A DNA stretch of 27,334 nucleotides. Origin: SIG452 sp045631485. GTDB lineage: Bacteria > Bacillota > Clostridia > UMGS1840. Of this stretch, positions 1 to 6,388 are shown piece by piece. The notes beneath the pieces are model-generated. The model was not told the DNA's origin. It was given only the letters and a program-made list of their open reading frames with translations, and did not search any database. The stretch covers positions 1-27,334 of the forward strand of contig JAZQUU010000003.1 of NCBI GenBank assembly GCA_045631485.1, written 5' to 3'. Within the stretch, counting starts at the first letter, position 1. The number at the start of each line of letters is the position of its first letter. Position numbers and translations under genes: made by a program.

Positions 1-1155
1 ATGAAAATCGCTACTTTAAATAAAATTTCCGATATCGGTTTAAATGAACTGAAGCCCGCATACGAAATCTGCGATGATGTGAACGGTGCAGCAGGGATTT
101 TGGTTAGAAGTGCAGCAATGCACGATATGGAGTTTGATAAAGAGCTCCACGCTATTGCAAGAGCAGGCGCAGGGGTAAACAATATTCCTCTGGACAAATG
201 CGCAGACCAGGGTATCGTAGTGTTCAACACTCCCGGCGCCAATGCAAATGCCGTAAAAGAATTGGTTATCGCAGGTCTTTTAATGGCTTCCCGTGACTTA
301 ATCGGCGGGAACGCCTGGGCAAAAACCTTAACCGAAGATGTGGCAAAAGCCGTGGAAAAAGGAAAAGGGATGTTTGCAGGTTACGAAATTGCAGGCAAAA
401 CCTTAGGTGTTATCGGCTTAGGTGCCATCGGTGCAAAAGTGGCAAACACCGCATTGGATTTGGGTATGAAGGTTATCGGTTACGACCCCTTCATCTCTAT
501 TGACGGTGCTTGGAGAATCTCCAAAAACGTTGTGCACGCTACTGATTTAAAACAGATTTACGAAAACTGTGACTATATCACCATTCACGTGCCCTTAACT
601 CCCGATACCAAAGAATTTATCAATAACGAAACCATTAGCCAGATGAAGCAGGGCGTGGTAATTTTAAACTACTCCAGAGCAGGCTTAGTTTCCGATGAAG
701 GTATCAAAGCAGGTCTTTCCAGCGGTAAAGTTCGTCGCTATGTGACAGACTTCCCCGATGGCGATATCGCAACCTATCCGGGCGTAATTGCATTCCCCCA
801 CTTAGGTGCATCCACCGAAGAATCCGAAGAAAACTGTGCATATATGGCAGCAATTCAACTGAAAGATTACTTAGAAAACGGTATCATCAAAAATTCCGTA
901 AACTATCCCGAAATGATTTGCCCCAGAATCCCCGGTCAGAAGCGTGTGGTAGTGCTTCATAAAAACATTCCTGCAATGCTTTCTCAGATTTCCGGCGAAT
1001 TCTCCAAATTATCGATGAACATTGATAATATGCAGAACCGTTCTAAAAAGGAATACGCTTGCACCGTACTGGACGTGGTTGGCGAAATCTCTGCAGAAAC
1101 CGAAGCAGCTTTGAAAGCGATTGATGGGGTAATTCGCGTTCGCATTTTAGACTAG
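1..1155 (+). CDS. serA: D-3-phosphoglycerate dehydrogenase, short ACT-domain form
   Basis: Oxidises 3-phosphoglycerate to 3-phosphohydroxypyruvate with NAD+, the first committed step of serine synthesis, in the cytoplasm. The 384-residue protein has the D-2-hydroxyacid dehydrogenase layout. A Rossmann motif GLGAIGAKVA lies near residue 139, a catalytic-type His in AFPHLGAS near 267, and a C-terminal ACT regulatory domain at about 315-384 (starting near VVVLHKNIPAML). The length fits the compact clostridial form rather than the long form with an extra intervening domain. The ATG is the first base of the window, so no ribosome site or upstream neighbour can be seen. MKIATLNKIS matches the usual N-terminus of the family, so the gene is probably complete. 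An intrinsic terminator follows about 30 bases after the stop. glyA, the next enzyme of serine-glycine metabolism, lies at the other end of the window and is not in the same operon. Confidence 0.95.
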   Translation: MKIATLNKISDIGLNELKPAYEICDDVNGAAGILVRSAAMHDMEFDKELHAIARAGAGVNNIPLDKCADQGIVVFNTPGANANAVKELVIAGLLMASRDLIGGNAWAKTLTEDVAKAVEKGKGMFAGYEIAGKTLGVIGLGAIGAKVANTALDLGMKVIGYDPFISIDGAWRISKNVVHATDLKQIYENCDYITIHVPLTPDTKEFINNETISQMKQGVVILNYSRAGLVSDEGIKAGLSSGKVRRYVTDFPDGDIATYPGVIAFPHLGASTEESEENCAYMAAIQLKDYLENGIIKNSVNYPEMICPRIPGQKRVVVLHKNIPAMLSQISGEFSKLSMNIDNMQNRSKKEYACTVLDVVGEISAETEAALKAIDGVIRVRILD

Positions 1156-1187
1156 TATCGGTTTGTAAAAGAACACAGATCGCAAAA

Positions 1188-1220
1188 GGCATAGGATTAA
1201 TTCCTATGTCTTTTTGTTTT
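1188..1220 (+). terminator. Intrinsic terminator after serA
   Basis: A nine-pair stem (1188-1196 with 1202-1210, one G-U pair) with a five-base loop TTAAT is followed by TTTTTGTTTT. It lies 32 bases after the serA stop codon. Confidence 0.8.
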
Positions 1221-1295
1221 ATATGGTTAAAATGTCTTTTTCGGTCTGTGCCCTTTTCCCACACCTTAGATTTGTGCGACCGGCATTATCACAGG

Positions 1296-1323
1296 CGTAG
1301 GGCGTGACGACCCCGGCACGCCG
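1296..1323 (+). repeat. 28-bp dispersed repeat, copy A
   Basis: This 28-base GC-rich block matches the reverse complement of 21854-21881 at 27 of 28 positions. It starts CGTAGGGCGTGACGACC and ends GGCACGCCG. Inside it GGCGTG and CACGCC can pair around a ten-base loop. Similarity fades outside the block, although TTATCA occurs shortly before both copies. No ORF crosses it convincingly. It lies in the 3' gap between serA and the htrA-type gene. Confidence 0.75.
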
Positions 1324-1346
1324 CACAAGAATATCCTATTCACAAC

Positions 1347-1381
1347 AAAAAGAACCCAATCGAAAGATTTGGGTTCTTTTT
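1347..1381. terminator. Bidirectional terminator between serA and htrA
   Basis: AGAACCCAA (1351-1359) pairs with TTGGGTTCT (1369-1377). The loop contains a TC-GAAA-GA tetraloop. The stem is flanked by an A run on the left and a T run on the right, so it can act in both directions. For the leftward htrA transcript it is the first clear terminator, about 225 bases after the stop codon and beyond the structured repeat. Confidence 0.8.
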
Positions 1382-1496
1382 GCATAAATTTATTAAGGAG
1401 AGAAGAAATGTTTTAACATCTCTTCCGATTGGAGCATCGTTATTTTACAGAAGTTGGTTGGCTCTACTTATCCAACACTCACCGCAAGGCGAAGAG

Positions 1497-1595
1497 AAAC
1501 GGATGCAAAACAGAGAAACCGAACACCGAAGGTGGTTACCCGAAGGCATACTGAGTGTATGTCGAGTGGTGAGGTTCATCTGTTTGGCGCCGTTT
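1497..1595 (-). repeat. Structured 3'-UTR repeat, copy 1 (after htrA)
   Basis: A 99-base folded repeat, given on the minus strand because it would lie in the 3'-UTR of the htrA-type mRNA. The outer arms are AAACGG (1497-1502) with CCGTTT (1590-1595), then AAACAGA (1508-1514) with TCTGTTT (1579-1585) and AACC (1517-1520) with GGTT (1573-1576). Two hairpins sit inside: AACACC/GGTGGTT with one bulge (1522-1537), and GGCATAC/GTATGTC (1545-1563). Related copies lie at 8879-8980, 21905-21989 and 22019-22139. The gene's stop codon is nine bases away. Confidence 0.8.
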
Positions 1596-1604
1596 ATCGA
1601 GCCT

Positions 1605-3008
1605 CTACTCAGTAGGAAGTTGGGGTTTGTCTTCCTGCAACACAAGCGGTATCTGCATGGATTCCTCGTTGCGAATCACGGTTAACACCACGGTGTCGCC
1701 TGCCAGATATTTTTCTTTTTCTTTGTTTAGTTCGTCCATGGTTTCCACTTTTACGCCATTAAATTCCACGATGACGTCACCGGTTTTGATGCCGGCACGC
1801 TCTGCTGCAGAATAGGGGGAAGCTTCCACCACATAAATCCCCACGGGGATTCCGTAGTACATAGAATCCTGTTTTGTTACGTCTCTGCCGGCAATTCCAA
1901 TTATGGGACGGCCTTTCACATAGCCGTTGGCGATTAAATCGTCGATAATGGGTTTTGCTTCGTCAATGGGAATGGCAAAGCCGATTCCTTCCACGCCGGA
2001 AGCAGACATTTTTACCGAGTTGATACCGATAACTTCTCCGTAGTTATTCACTAACGCACCGCCGGAGTTCCCGGGATTGATGGCAGCATCCGTCTGAATC
2101 AGATTAAACTGTTGGTCATCCACGGTGATGGAACGATTCAGGGCGCTGATATAGCCGCCCGTCACACTGCCTGCCAATTCGTTCCCCAGAGGATTTCCGA
2201 TAGCAACCGCAAGTTCTCCCACCTGAAGTGCAGAGGAATTTCCCAGGGTGGCAGCGGGGAAAGAATCTCCCTCAATTTTAATCACAGCCAAATCGGTTCT
2301 GGCATCGGCACCAATCAAAATTGCCTGATGCTCTGCCCCGTCGCTGAGTAACACCGTGATTTCGGAGGCACCCTCAATCACGTGATTGTTGGTCACGATA
2401 TATCCGTCATTGGATAAAATAATACCGGAGCCCGATCCGCTTGCCAAAGCAGAGGTTCCGAAAATTGTCTGACGCTGCACCTTAGTGTTGATACCAACCA
2501 CTGCAGGTCCCACTTTTCTGGAAATTTCCACCACGCTCAACAATTGCTTTCCGCTCTGATTGGGAGCACCTGCCTGCTCAGCCGACATGGATGGATTGGT
2601 GGGGGACAGATAATAGGAATTGCCGCCCAGTTTTCCCACTTCCCGTTCCACAAGCTTGGGCAGGGCAAGAAAATTCACAACCGACATCGCACCTGCACCA
2701 ACGGCAAATGCCAAAATCAGAGAAAGGATGCGTGTTTTTTTCTTTTTCACGGGAGCAGGTTGTTCCGGGGTGATAACTTCTTCATAAAAGGAAGTCCCCT
2801 CCTGCGCTTGCTCATCAGCATACTCGGGTTCTTTAAAAGCAATTTCTTCTTCGGAAGGTTCCTCCGATATGGTGTTTTCCTCTTCCGGGATGATATCGAA
2901 ATCTTCGTCGGATGCGGGTTCGTTGGTTTTGGGTTCCTCTAAAACAACATCAGAGGTTTCGTCTTTTTCGGGTTCCAAATATTCAGGGTTTTTATTTTCA
3001 TAATCCAT
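1605..3008 (-). CDS. htrA: HtrA/DegP-type membrane-anchored serine protease with PDZ domain
   Basis: Envelope quality-control protease that degrades or refolds damaged proteins outside the membrane. The 467-residue protein starts with an acidic cytoplasmic region rich in Glu and Pro (1-85). A lysine stretch and one membrane segment (about 94-115) follow, then a trypsin-like domain with His209 (TNNHVIEG), Asp239 (DARTDLAVI) and Ser315 (NPGNSGGAL) as the catalytic triad. One C-terminal PDZ domain lies at about 375-460. This is the Gram-positive HtrA layout. The start has AAAGGAAC a few bases upstream. The gene diverges from the zinc-ribbon membrane protein gene. A TGTTATGAT-like extended -10 near 3043-3051 could be its promoter, but the -35 is poor. 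Its 3'-UTR carries a structured repeat. Which of several HtrA paralogues it corresponds to cannot be told. Confidence 0.93.
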   Translation of the reverse strand: MDYENKNPEYLEPEKDETSDVVLEEPKTNEPASDEDFDIIPEEENTISEEPSEEEIAFKEPEYADEQAQEGTSFYEEVITPEQPAPVKKKKTRILSLILAFAVGAGAMSVVNFLALPKLVEREVGKLGGNSYYLSPTNPSMSAEQAGAPNQSGKQLLSVVEISRKVGPAVVGINTKVQRQTIFGTSALASGSGSGIILSNDGYIVTNNHVIEGASEITVLLSDGAEHQAILIGADARTDLAVIKIEGDSFPAATLGNSSALQVGELAVAIGNPLGNELAGSVTGGYISALNRSITVDDQQFNLIQTDAAINPGNSGGALVNNYGEVIGINSVKMSASGVEGIGFAIPIDEAKPIIDDLIANGYVKGRPIIGIAGRDVTKQDSMYYGIPVGIYVVEASPYSAAERAGIKTGDVIVEFNGVKVETMDELNKEKEKYLAGDTVVLTVIRNEESMQIPLVLQEDKPQLPTE

Positions 3009-3150
3009 ATATCAAAGTTCCTTTCTTTCATTTGCTGATTTTATCATAACAAAGGTTTGTGAAATAAATGTGAAATTTTCCGTGATTTTATTCGGCAAGG
3101 ATTTTTTTTAGTATTTTTTTGTTTTTTTGGTAATCTTTTTATAAAAATTC

Positions 3151-3190
3151 TTACAATCTACACAAAAACGGGTTATACTGTTAACAGTAT
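3151..3190 (+). promoter_or_regulatory. Sigma-A promoter with a 16-bp palindrome over the -10
   Basis: TTACAA (3151-3156), a 17-bp spacer and TATACT (3174-3179) form a good promoter for the gene at 3211. A perfect palindrome, ATACTGTT-AACAGTAT (3175-3190), overlaps the -10 box and the expected start point, where a dimeric repressor would block transcription. The promoter call is direct pattern matching; the operator role is inference. Confidence 0.7.
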
Positions 3191-3210
3191 CAAAAAAGGA
3201 GTTACAAAAA

Positions 3211-3624
3211 ATGAGCTTTTTCAGAAGATTATTATATCGGTTTTCCGTTTTTATGCAAGGACGCTACGGTATGGACGGACTTTATGTCCCCTTACTGATT
3301 ACCTCCTGCGCTTTTACATTGGCAGGTTCCCTATTTCACTCTTCCCTGCTTCGCCTCGTTGGGTCTGCTCTGTTACTCTGGCTGGTTTTCCGAACCTTTT
3401 CCAAAAACTTTTCGGCACGGCAAAAAGAATTATATGCTTATTATAACCTGAAAAACAAAATTTCTTCCTTCTTTCATAAGAAACCGTTCCAAACCACCCG
3501 AAGAAAAGACAAACGGTATTTCAAATGTCCCAAATGCAAGGTGAAACTGTCCGTCCCCAAAGGAAAAGGGAAAATTCAGATTACCTGCGTAAAATGCAAA
3601 CACCAATTCATTAAGAAAACATAA
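3211..3624 (+). CDS. Small two-TM protein with C-terminal zinc ribbon
   Basis: Function unknown. The 137-residue protein has a basic N-terminus, two likely membrane segments (about 25-43 and 46-62) and a basic cytoplasmic linker. Its C-terminal four-cysteine knuckle is CPKC (106-109) with CVKC (126-129), separated by 16 residues, which is a typical zinc-ribbon spacing. Such a ribbon could bind nucleic acid or protein at the membrane, but nothing here shows which. AGGAG (3197-3201) precedes the ATG by nine bases. The gene stands alone: its own promoter with a palindrome lies upstream, and a terminator shared with the convergent GH4 gene follows. I recognise the general architecture from clostridial genomes but know of no assigned role. 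Confidence 0.85.
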   Translation: MSFFRRLLYRFSVFMQGRYGMDGLYVPLLITSCAFTLAGSLFHSSLLRLVGSALLLWLVFRTFSKNFSARQKELYAYYNLKNKISSFFHKKPFQTTRRKDKRYFKCPKCKVKLSVPKGKGKIQITCVKCKHQFIKKT

Positions 3625-3627
3625 AAA

Positions 3628-3656
3628 ACGGAAAGCAAATCGCTTTCCGTTTTTTA
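3628..3656. terminator. Bidirectional terminator between zinc-ribbon gene and GH4 gene
   Basis: ACGGAAAGC (3628-3636) pairs perfectly with GCTTTCCGT (3642-3650). A six-A run precedes it and a T run follows, so it can end transcription from both convergent genes. Confidence 0.88.
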
Positions 3657-3684
3657 TATGAAAATATCAAAAATACCAAAAAAA

Positions 3685-5169
3685 TTATTTTGCGGCAGCG
3701 GCAGCATTTTTGGTTGCTGCTTCTCTGTCTTTCTGCATTTCTTCGATGGTTTTAATCGCTTTTCTTGCAGCACCTTTGTAGTTTTTATGAGGAATCAGAT
3801 TGCCTTTTTGTAAGCGTTCTTTTGCCTGAGCGATTGCTTCTCTATACTGGGGCAACCATTTTTCCTGAGCTACCAGCATTTCGTCAACCATCTGCCAGAT
3901 TTCATCGGGATTACATACTGCGCCAACTAGCGGATCCATCATCATTGCCTGTTTTAACAGCATCACGTCACCGTGAACCGCTGCTTCCACGCCCATTCTC
4001 TGAACGCTGATACTTGCATTACATACCGCTGCACAACCTAAGGGCAGTTCGCCGTATAACGGAATGTGAATACCGTGAATATCCACGTAACCGGGCACTT
4101 CCACAATGGCATCATCAGGTAAGTTAGTGATAACGCCGTTGTTTCTTACGTTAAAGTGACCGCGATAGATTCTGCCGGTTTCCAAACTTTCAATGATATA
4201 GCTGCCGTGTTCGTTACTTCTGGATGCCGCTTCATATTTTTTTGCAGGTTCTTTCATCCAGTTGGGGAAATCGATTTCAAACCAGTTTCTGCCTTCGGTG
4301 CAAACTCTTAAGTAGCCTGCGGTTTCCCCGTCAATCCAGTGACCGATTTCAATATCCACCCATTTGTTTACTTCTTCTTCGTTTTTACGATACCAGGGCA
4401 GGTATTCGCTTAAGTGACCGTTGGATTCGGTGCTGAAATAACCGAAACGTTTCATCATGTCAATACGAACTTTTTCGGTTCTGATGTATCGTTCGTTTGC
4501 TTCAAATGCTTCTACCAATTTTCCGGTCATATCCACACCGTTGTGTTTTACTTCGGTGTACCAGGTCTGATGGTTGATACCTGCACAGGTAATTTCCACT
4601 TCATCCTGTTTTAAGCCTAAAACTTCGGCAATCATATAATGACCGCCCTGAACACCGTGGCACAAACCGATGGTTTTAACACCGCCGTATTTGTTACAAG
4701 CCCAGGTAATCATAGCGTTGGGGTTTGCGTAGTTTAAGAACAAGCAGTCGGGTGCTGCCACTTCTTTAATATCTTTACAGAATTCCAAAATAGCGTTGAT
4801 ACCTCTCTGCGCATACATCAGACCGCCTGCACACAAGGTGTCACCAACACACTGGTCAATACCGTACTGCAGGGGAATATCAATATCGGTTGCAAATGCT
4901 TCCAATCCGCCGATACGAACCACGTTTACCACATATTTTGCATCTTTTAATGCTTCTCTGCGGTTGGTGGTTGCCTGAATTTTGATTTTTAAACCGTTTT
5001 CATCAATATCTCTCTGACAAAGAGCGGTAACCATTTTTAAATTTTCTTCGTTGATATCGGTAAATGCAATGTCGATATCGGAAAACTCCGGAACGGAAAG
5101 AAGGTCGGTTAACAAGGTTCTGGTGAAACCGATACTGCCTGCACCGATAAATGCCACTTTGAATTTCAT
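3685..5169 (-). CDS. Glycoside hydrolase family 4 (alpha-galactosidase/alpha-glucosidase type)
   Basis: GH4 enzymes cleave glycosides by an NAD+ and Mn2+ dependent oxidation-elimination mechanism in the cytoplasm. The 494-residue protein opens with a Rossmann motif, GAGSIGFTRTLL. It has NPNAM near residue 149, the metal-ligand Cys170 in GLCHGVQ and His200 in GINHQTWY. The N-terminal motif resembles MelA-like alpha-galactosidases, but substrate cannot be fixed by eye in this family. The start is placed at the ATG reading MKFKVAF because GGAGG lies eight to nine bases before it. An in-frame TTG five codons further upstream overlaps that ribosome site and is unlikely. The gene lies directly downstream of an AraC-type regulator gene on the same strand, with its own promoter and likely operator in the gap. 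No sugar transporter is in view. A bidirectional terminator follows. Confidence 0.9.
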   Translation of the reverse strand: MKFKVAFIGAGSIGFTRTLLTDLLSVPEFSDIDIAFTDINEENLKMVTALCQRDIDENGLKIKIQATTNRREALKDAKYVVNVVRIGGLEAFATDIDIPLQYGIDQCVGDTLCAGGLMYAQRGINAILEFCKDIKEVAAPDCLFLNYANPNAMITWACNKYGGVKTIGLCHGVQGGHYMIAEVLGLKQDEVEITCAGINHQTWYTEVKHNGVDMTGKLVEAFEANERYIRTEKVRIDMMKRFGYFSTESNGHLSEYLPWYRKNEEEVNKWVDIEIGHWIDGETAGYLRVCTEGRNWFEIDFPNWMKEPAKKYEAASRSNEHGSYIIESLETGRIYRGHFNVRNNGVITNLPDDAIVEVPGYVDIHGIHIPLYGELPLGCAAVCNASISVQRMGVEAAVHGDVMLLKQAMMMDPLVGAVCNPDEIWQMVDEMLVAQEKWLPQYREAIAQAKERLQKGNLIPHKNYKGAARKAIKTIEEMQKDREAATKNAAAAAK

Positions 5170-5232
5170 AATTTTATCCTCCAAATTAAAATGAGACAGA
5201 AATCTTCTGTCAATAGAAGTCCTTTCTGCCTC

Positions 5233-5306
5233 ATTATACTTGATTGTTTGAAAAAATGTTTTAAAAATTATGACAAGTTGTATCCAAAATGTAAGAAATT
5301 ATGACA
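5233..5306 (-). promoter_or_regulatory. GH4 promoter with AraC-type direct repeats
   Basis: On the minus strand a TATAAT -10 (5233-5238) has no good -35; the hexamer at 17-bp spacing reads AAAACA. Upstream lie two identical 11-bp sites, TGTCATAATTT on the minus strand, at 5265-5275 and 5296-5306. They are 31 bp apart, about three helical turns, in the same orientation. The near site would abut the -35 region. Weak -35 plus phased direct repeats is typical of AraC-family activation. The far site overlaps the stop codon of the regulator gene. Confidence 0.6.
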
Positions 5307-6165
5307 TTCCGTTTCGTTCGCTGGATTGTCGAAACTCTTTGGGAGTGAATCCCGTATGCTTTTTGAACAAATAGGTAAAATACTGACGGCTACTGATTCC
5401 CACGTGACTGCACACATCAATTACGGGAATATTGGTGTTGGCAAGGATAATTTTCGCCTGGTCCATACGATATCTCGTCAGGTAATCCACCAAGGAACAA
5501 TTTTGTGATATTTTAAATAGACGCTGCAGATAGGACACATTGATATTCACACTTGCGGCAATATCACTGACCCTGATATCATCATCATAATGCTTATGGA
5601 TATATTCGACGGCTTTTTTCACATAAACACTTTCGGATTTGTGATGTTCCCGATAGGTTCCTTTAATGAGACGGGATATTTTCAAAAGCAATTCCGAAAG
5701 AAGTAACTGCACCAGAACCGCCCCGTCCTCATCGGGATATTCCAACTCGGAAATCAGATTGCGGAAAATTGCAGAAATGCCGCCCGTATCTTTCGATAAA
5801 AAATAGGGATGTTCCGATTGCAATAAGTCCAAAACGCCGTCGGACTTACGAATCATTTCGCCGATTGCAGAGAATTCTTCGGTCTTCACAAAGCAAAATT
5901 CAATATTAAACATACTGCAAGGAGTTCCTTCTTCCACCCACAGCTTATGCGGCACATTGGCATCTAAAATCACAAAGTGACCTTCCTTCATAGGATAGGA
6001 TTCCTCACGGATATCCACCACACATTGCCCCTTTTGCACATACATAATTTCCATCTGATTATGGGTATGCAAATTCATATCACAGCTTTTCCATTTGCGG
6101 AAATAATACGCCGTGATACCAAAATTGCAATAATCTGTGATGGGAGATTGTAAACTTTTTCTCAT
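5299..6165 (-). CDS. AraC-family transcriptional regulator with N-terminal cupin
   Basis: The 288-residue protein has an N-terminal cupin-like ligand-sensing domain (about 25-110, including LHTHNQMEIMYVQKG with its paired histidines). Its C-terminal AraC/XylS DNA-binding domain spans about 185-283, with two helix-turn-helix units: IRVSDIAASVNINVSYLQRL and the second around VIDVCSHVGISSRQYFTYLF. Regulators of this build usually sense sugars and activate neighbouring carbohydrate genes. The adjacent GH4 gene, with direct repeats in its promoter, is the obvious target (inference). GAGGTG precedes the ATG by a few bases. The promoter is a near-consensus sigma-A site back to back with that of the OPT transporter gene, so the regulator might also affect the transporter. 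It ends 129 bases before the GH4 start. Confidence 0.92.
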   Translation of the reverse strand: MRKSLQSPITDYCNFGITAYYFRKWKSCDMNLHTHNQMEIMYVQKGQCVVDIREESYPMKEGHFVILDANVPHKLWVEEGTPCSMFNIEFCFVKTEEFSAIGEMIRKSDGVLDLLQSEHPYFLSKDTGGISAIFRNLISELEYPDEDGAVLVQLLLSELLLKISRLIKGTYREHHKSESVYVKKAVEYIHKHYDDDIRVSDIAASVNINVSYLQRLFKISQNCSLVDYLTRYRMDQAKIILANTNIPVIDVCSHVGISSRQYFTYLFKKHTGFTPKEFRQSSERNGMS

Positions 6166-6182
6166 AGGAACACCTCAGAAAA

Positions 6183-6211
6183 ATTATATCATTCTATCTC
6201 CTTTTTGTCAA
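6183..6211 (-). promoter_or_regulatory. Sigma-A promoter of the AraC-family gene
   Basis: On the minus strand, TTGACA (6206-6211) and TATAAT (6183-6188) are separated by 17 bp, which is a full consensus match. The -10 lies about 20 bases before the start codon, so the leader is short. Confidence 0.85.
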
Positions 6212-6289
6212 GATTGGGTAATTCTCTTTGTGTTTTGGTATAACCGGATTCCCATAAGGGAAAAATATAGAGAATCCCATTGGAAACAC

Positions 6290-6318
6290 TTGACAAATCC
6301 TCTATTATCCATTATACT
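6290..6318 (+). promoter_or_regulatory. Sigma-A promoter of the OPT transporter operon
   Basis: TTGACA (6290-6295), a 17-bp spacer and TATACT (6313-6318). The predicted leader to the ATG at 6389 is about 65 bases. About 40 bases upstream, TTCCC-ATAA-GGGAA (around 6249-6262) is a small inverted repeat that could be an operator. Confidence 0.85.
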
Positions 6319-6388
6319 GTAACTTGTGAAAATTCGCCTTAATTTTACAAAAAATGACCGCCGCAAGACGGCAGATTGGAGACGATTT

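Noticed and set aside
1497..1595. Structured repeats as integron attC sites, since they follow genes at constant distance and fold as hairpins
   Set aside because: I find no RYYYAAC/GTTRRRY core pair at the ends, and the neighbouring genes are core chromosomal genes on a normal operon layout with no integrase in view.
1380..1685. A 101-codon rightward open frame across the serA-htrA gap
   Set aside because: It runs through the structured repeat and into the 3' end of the htrA-type gene, has no family similarity, and its codons follow the repeat rather than a protein.
5170..5184. Longer start for the GH4 gene at an upstream TTG
   Set aside because: It would put the only good ribosome site inside the coding sequence.
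6326..6388. Longer OPT start at a GTG, or a regulatory leader RNA in this stretch
   Set aside because: The GTG lies about eight bases after the -10 box and has no ribosome site. The small GCCG/CGGC hairpin in the leader is too weak to call a switch.
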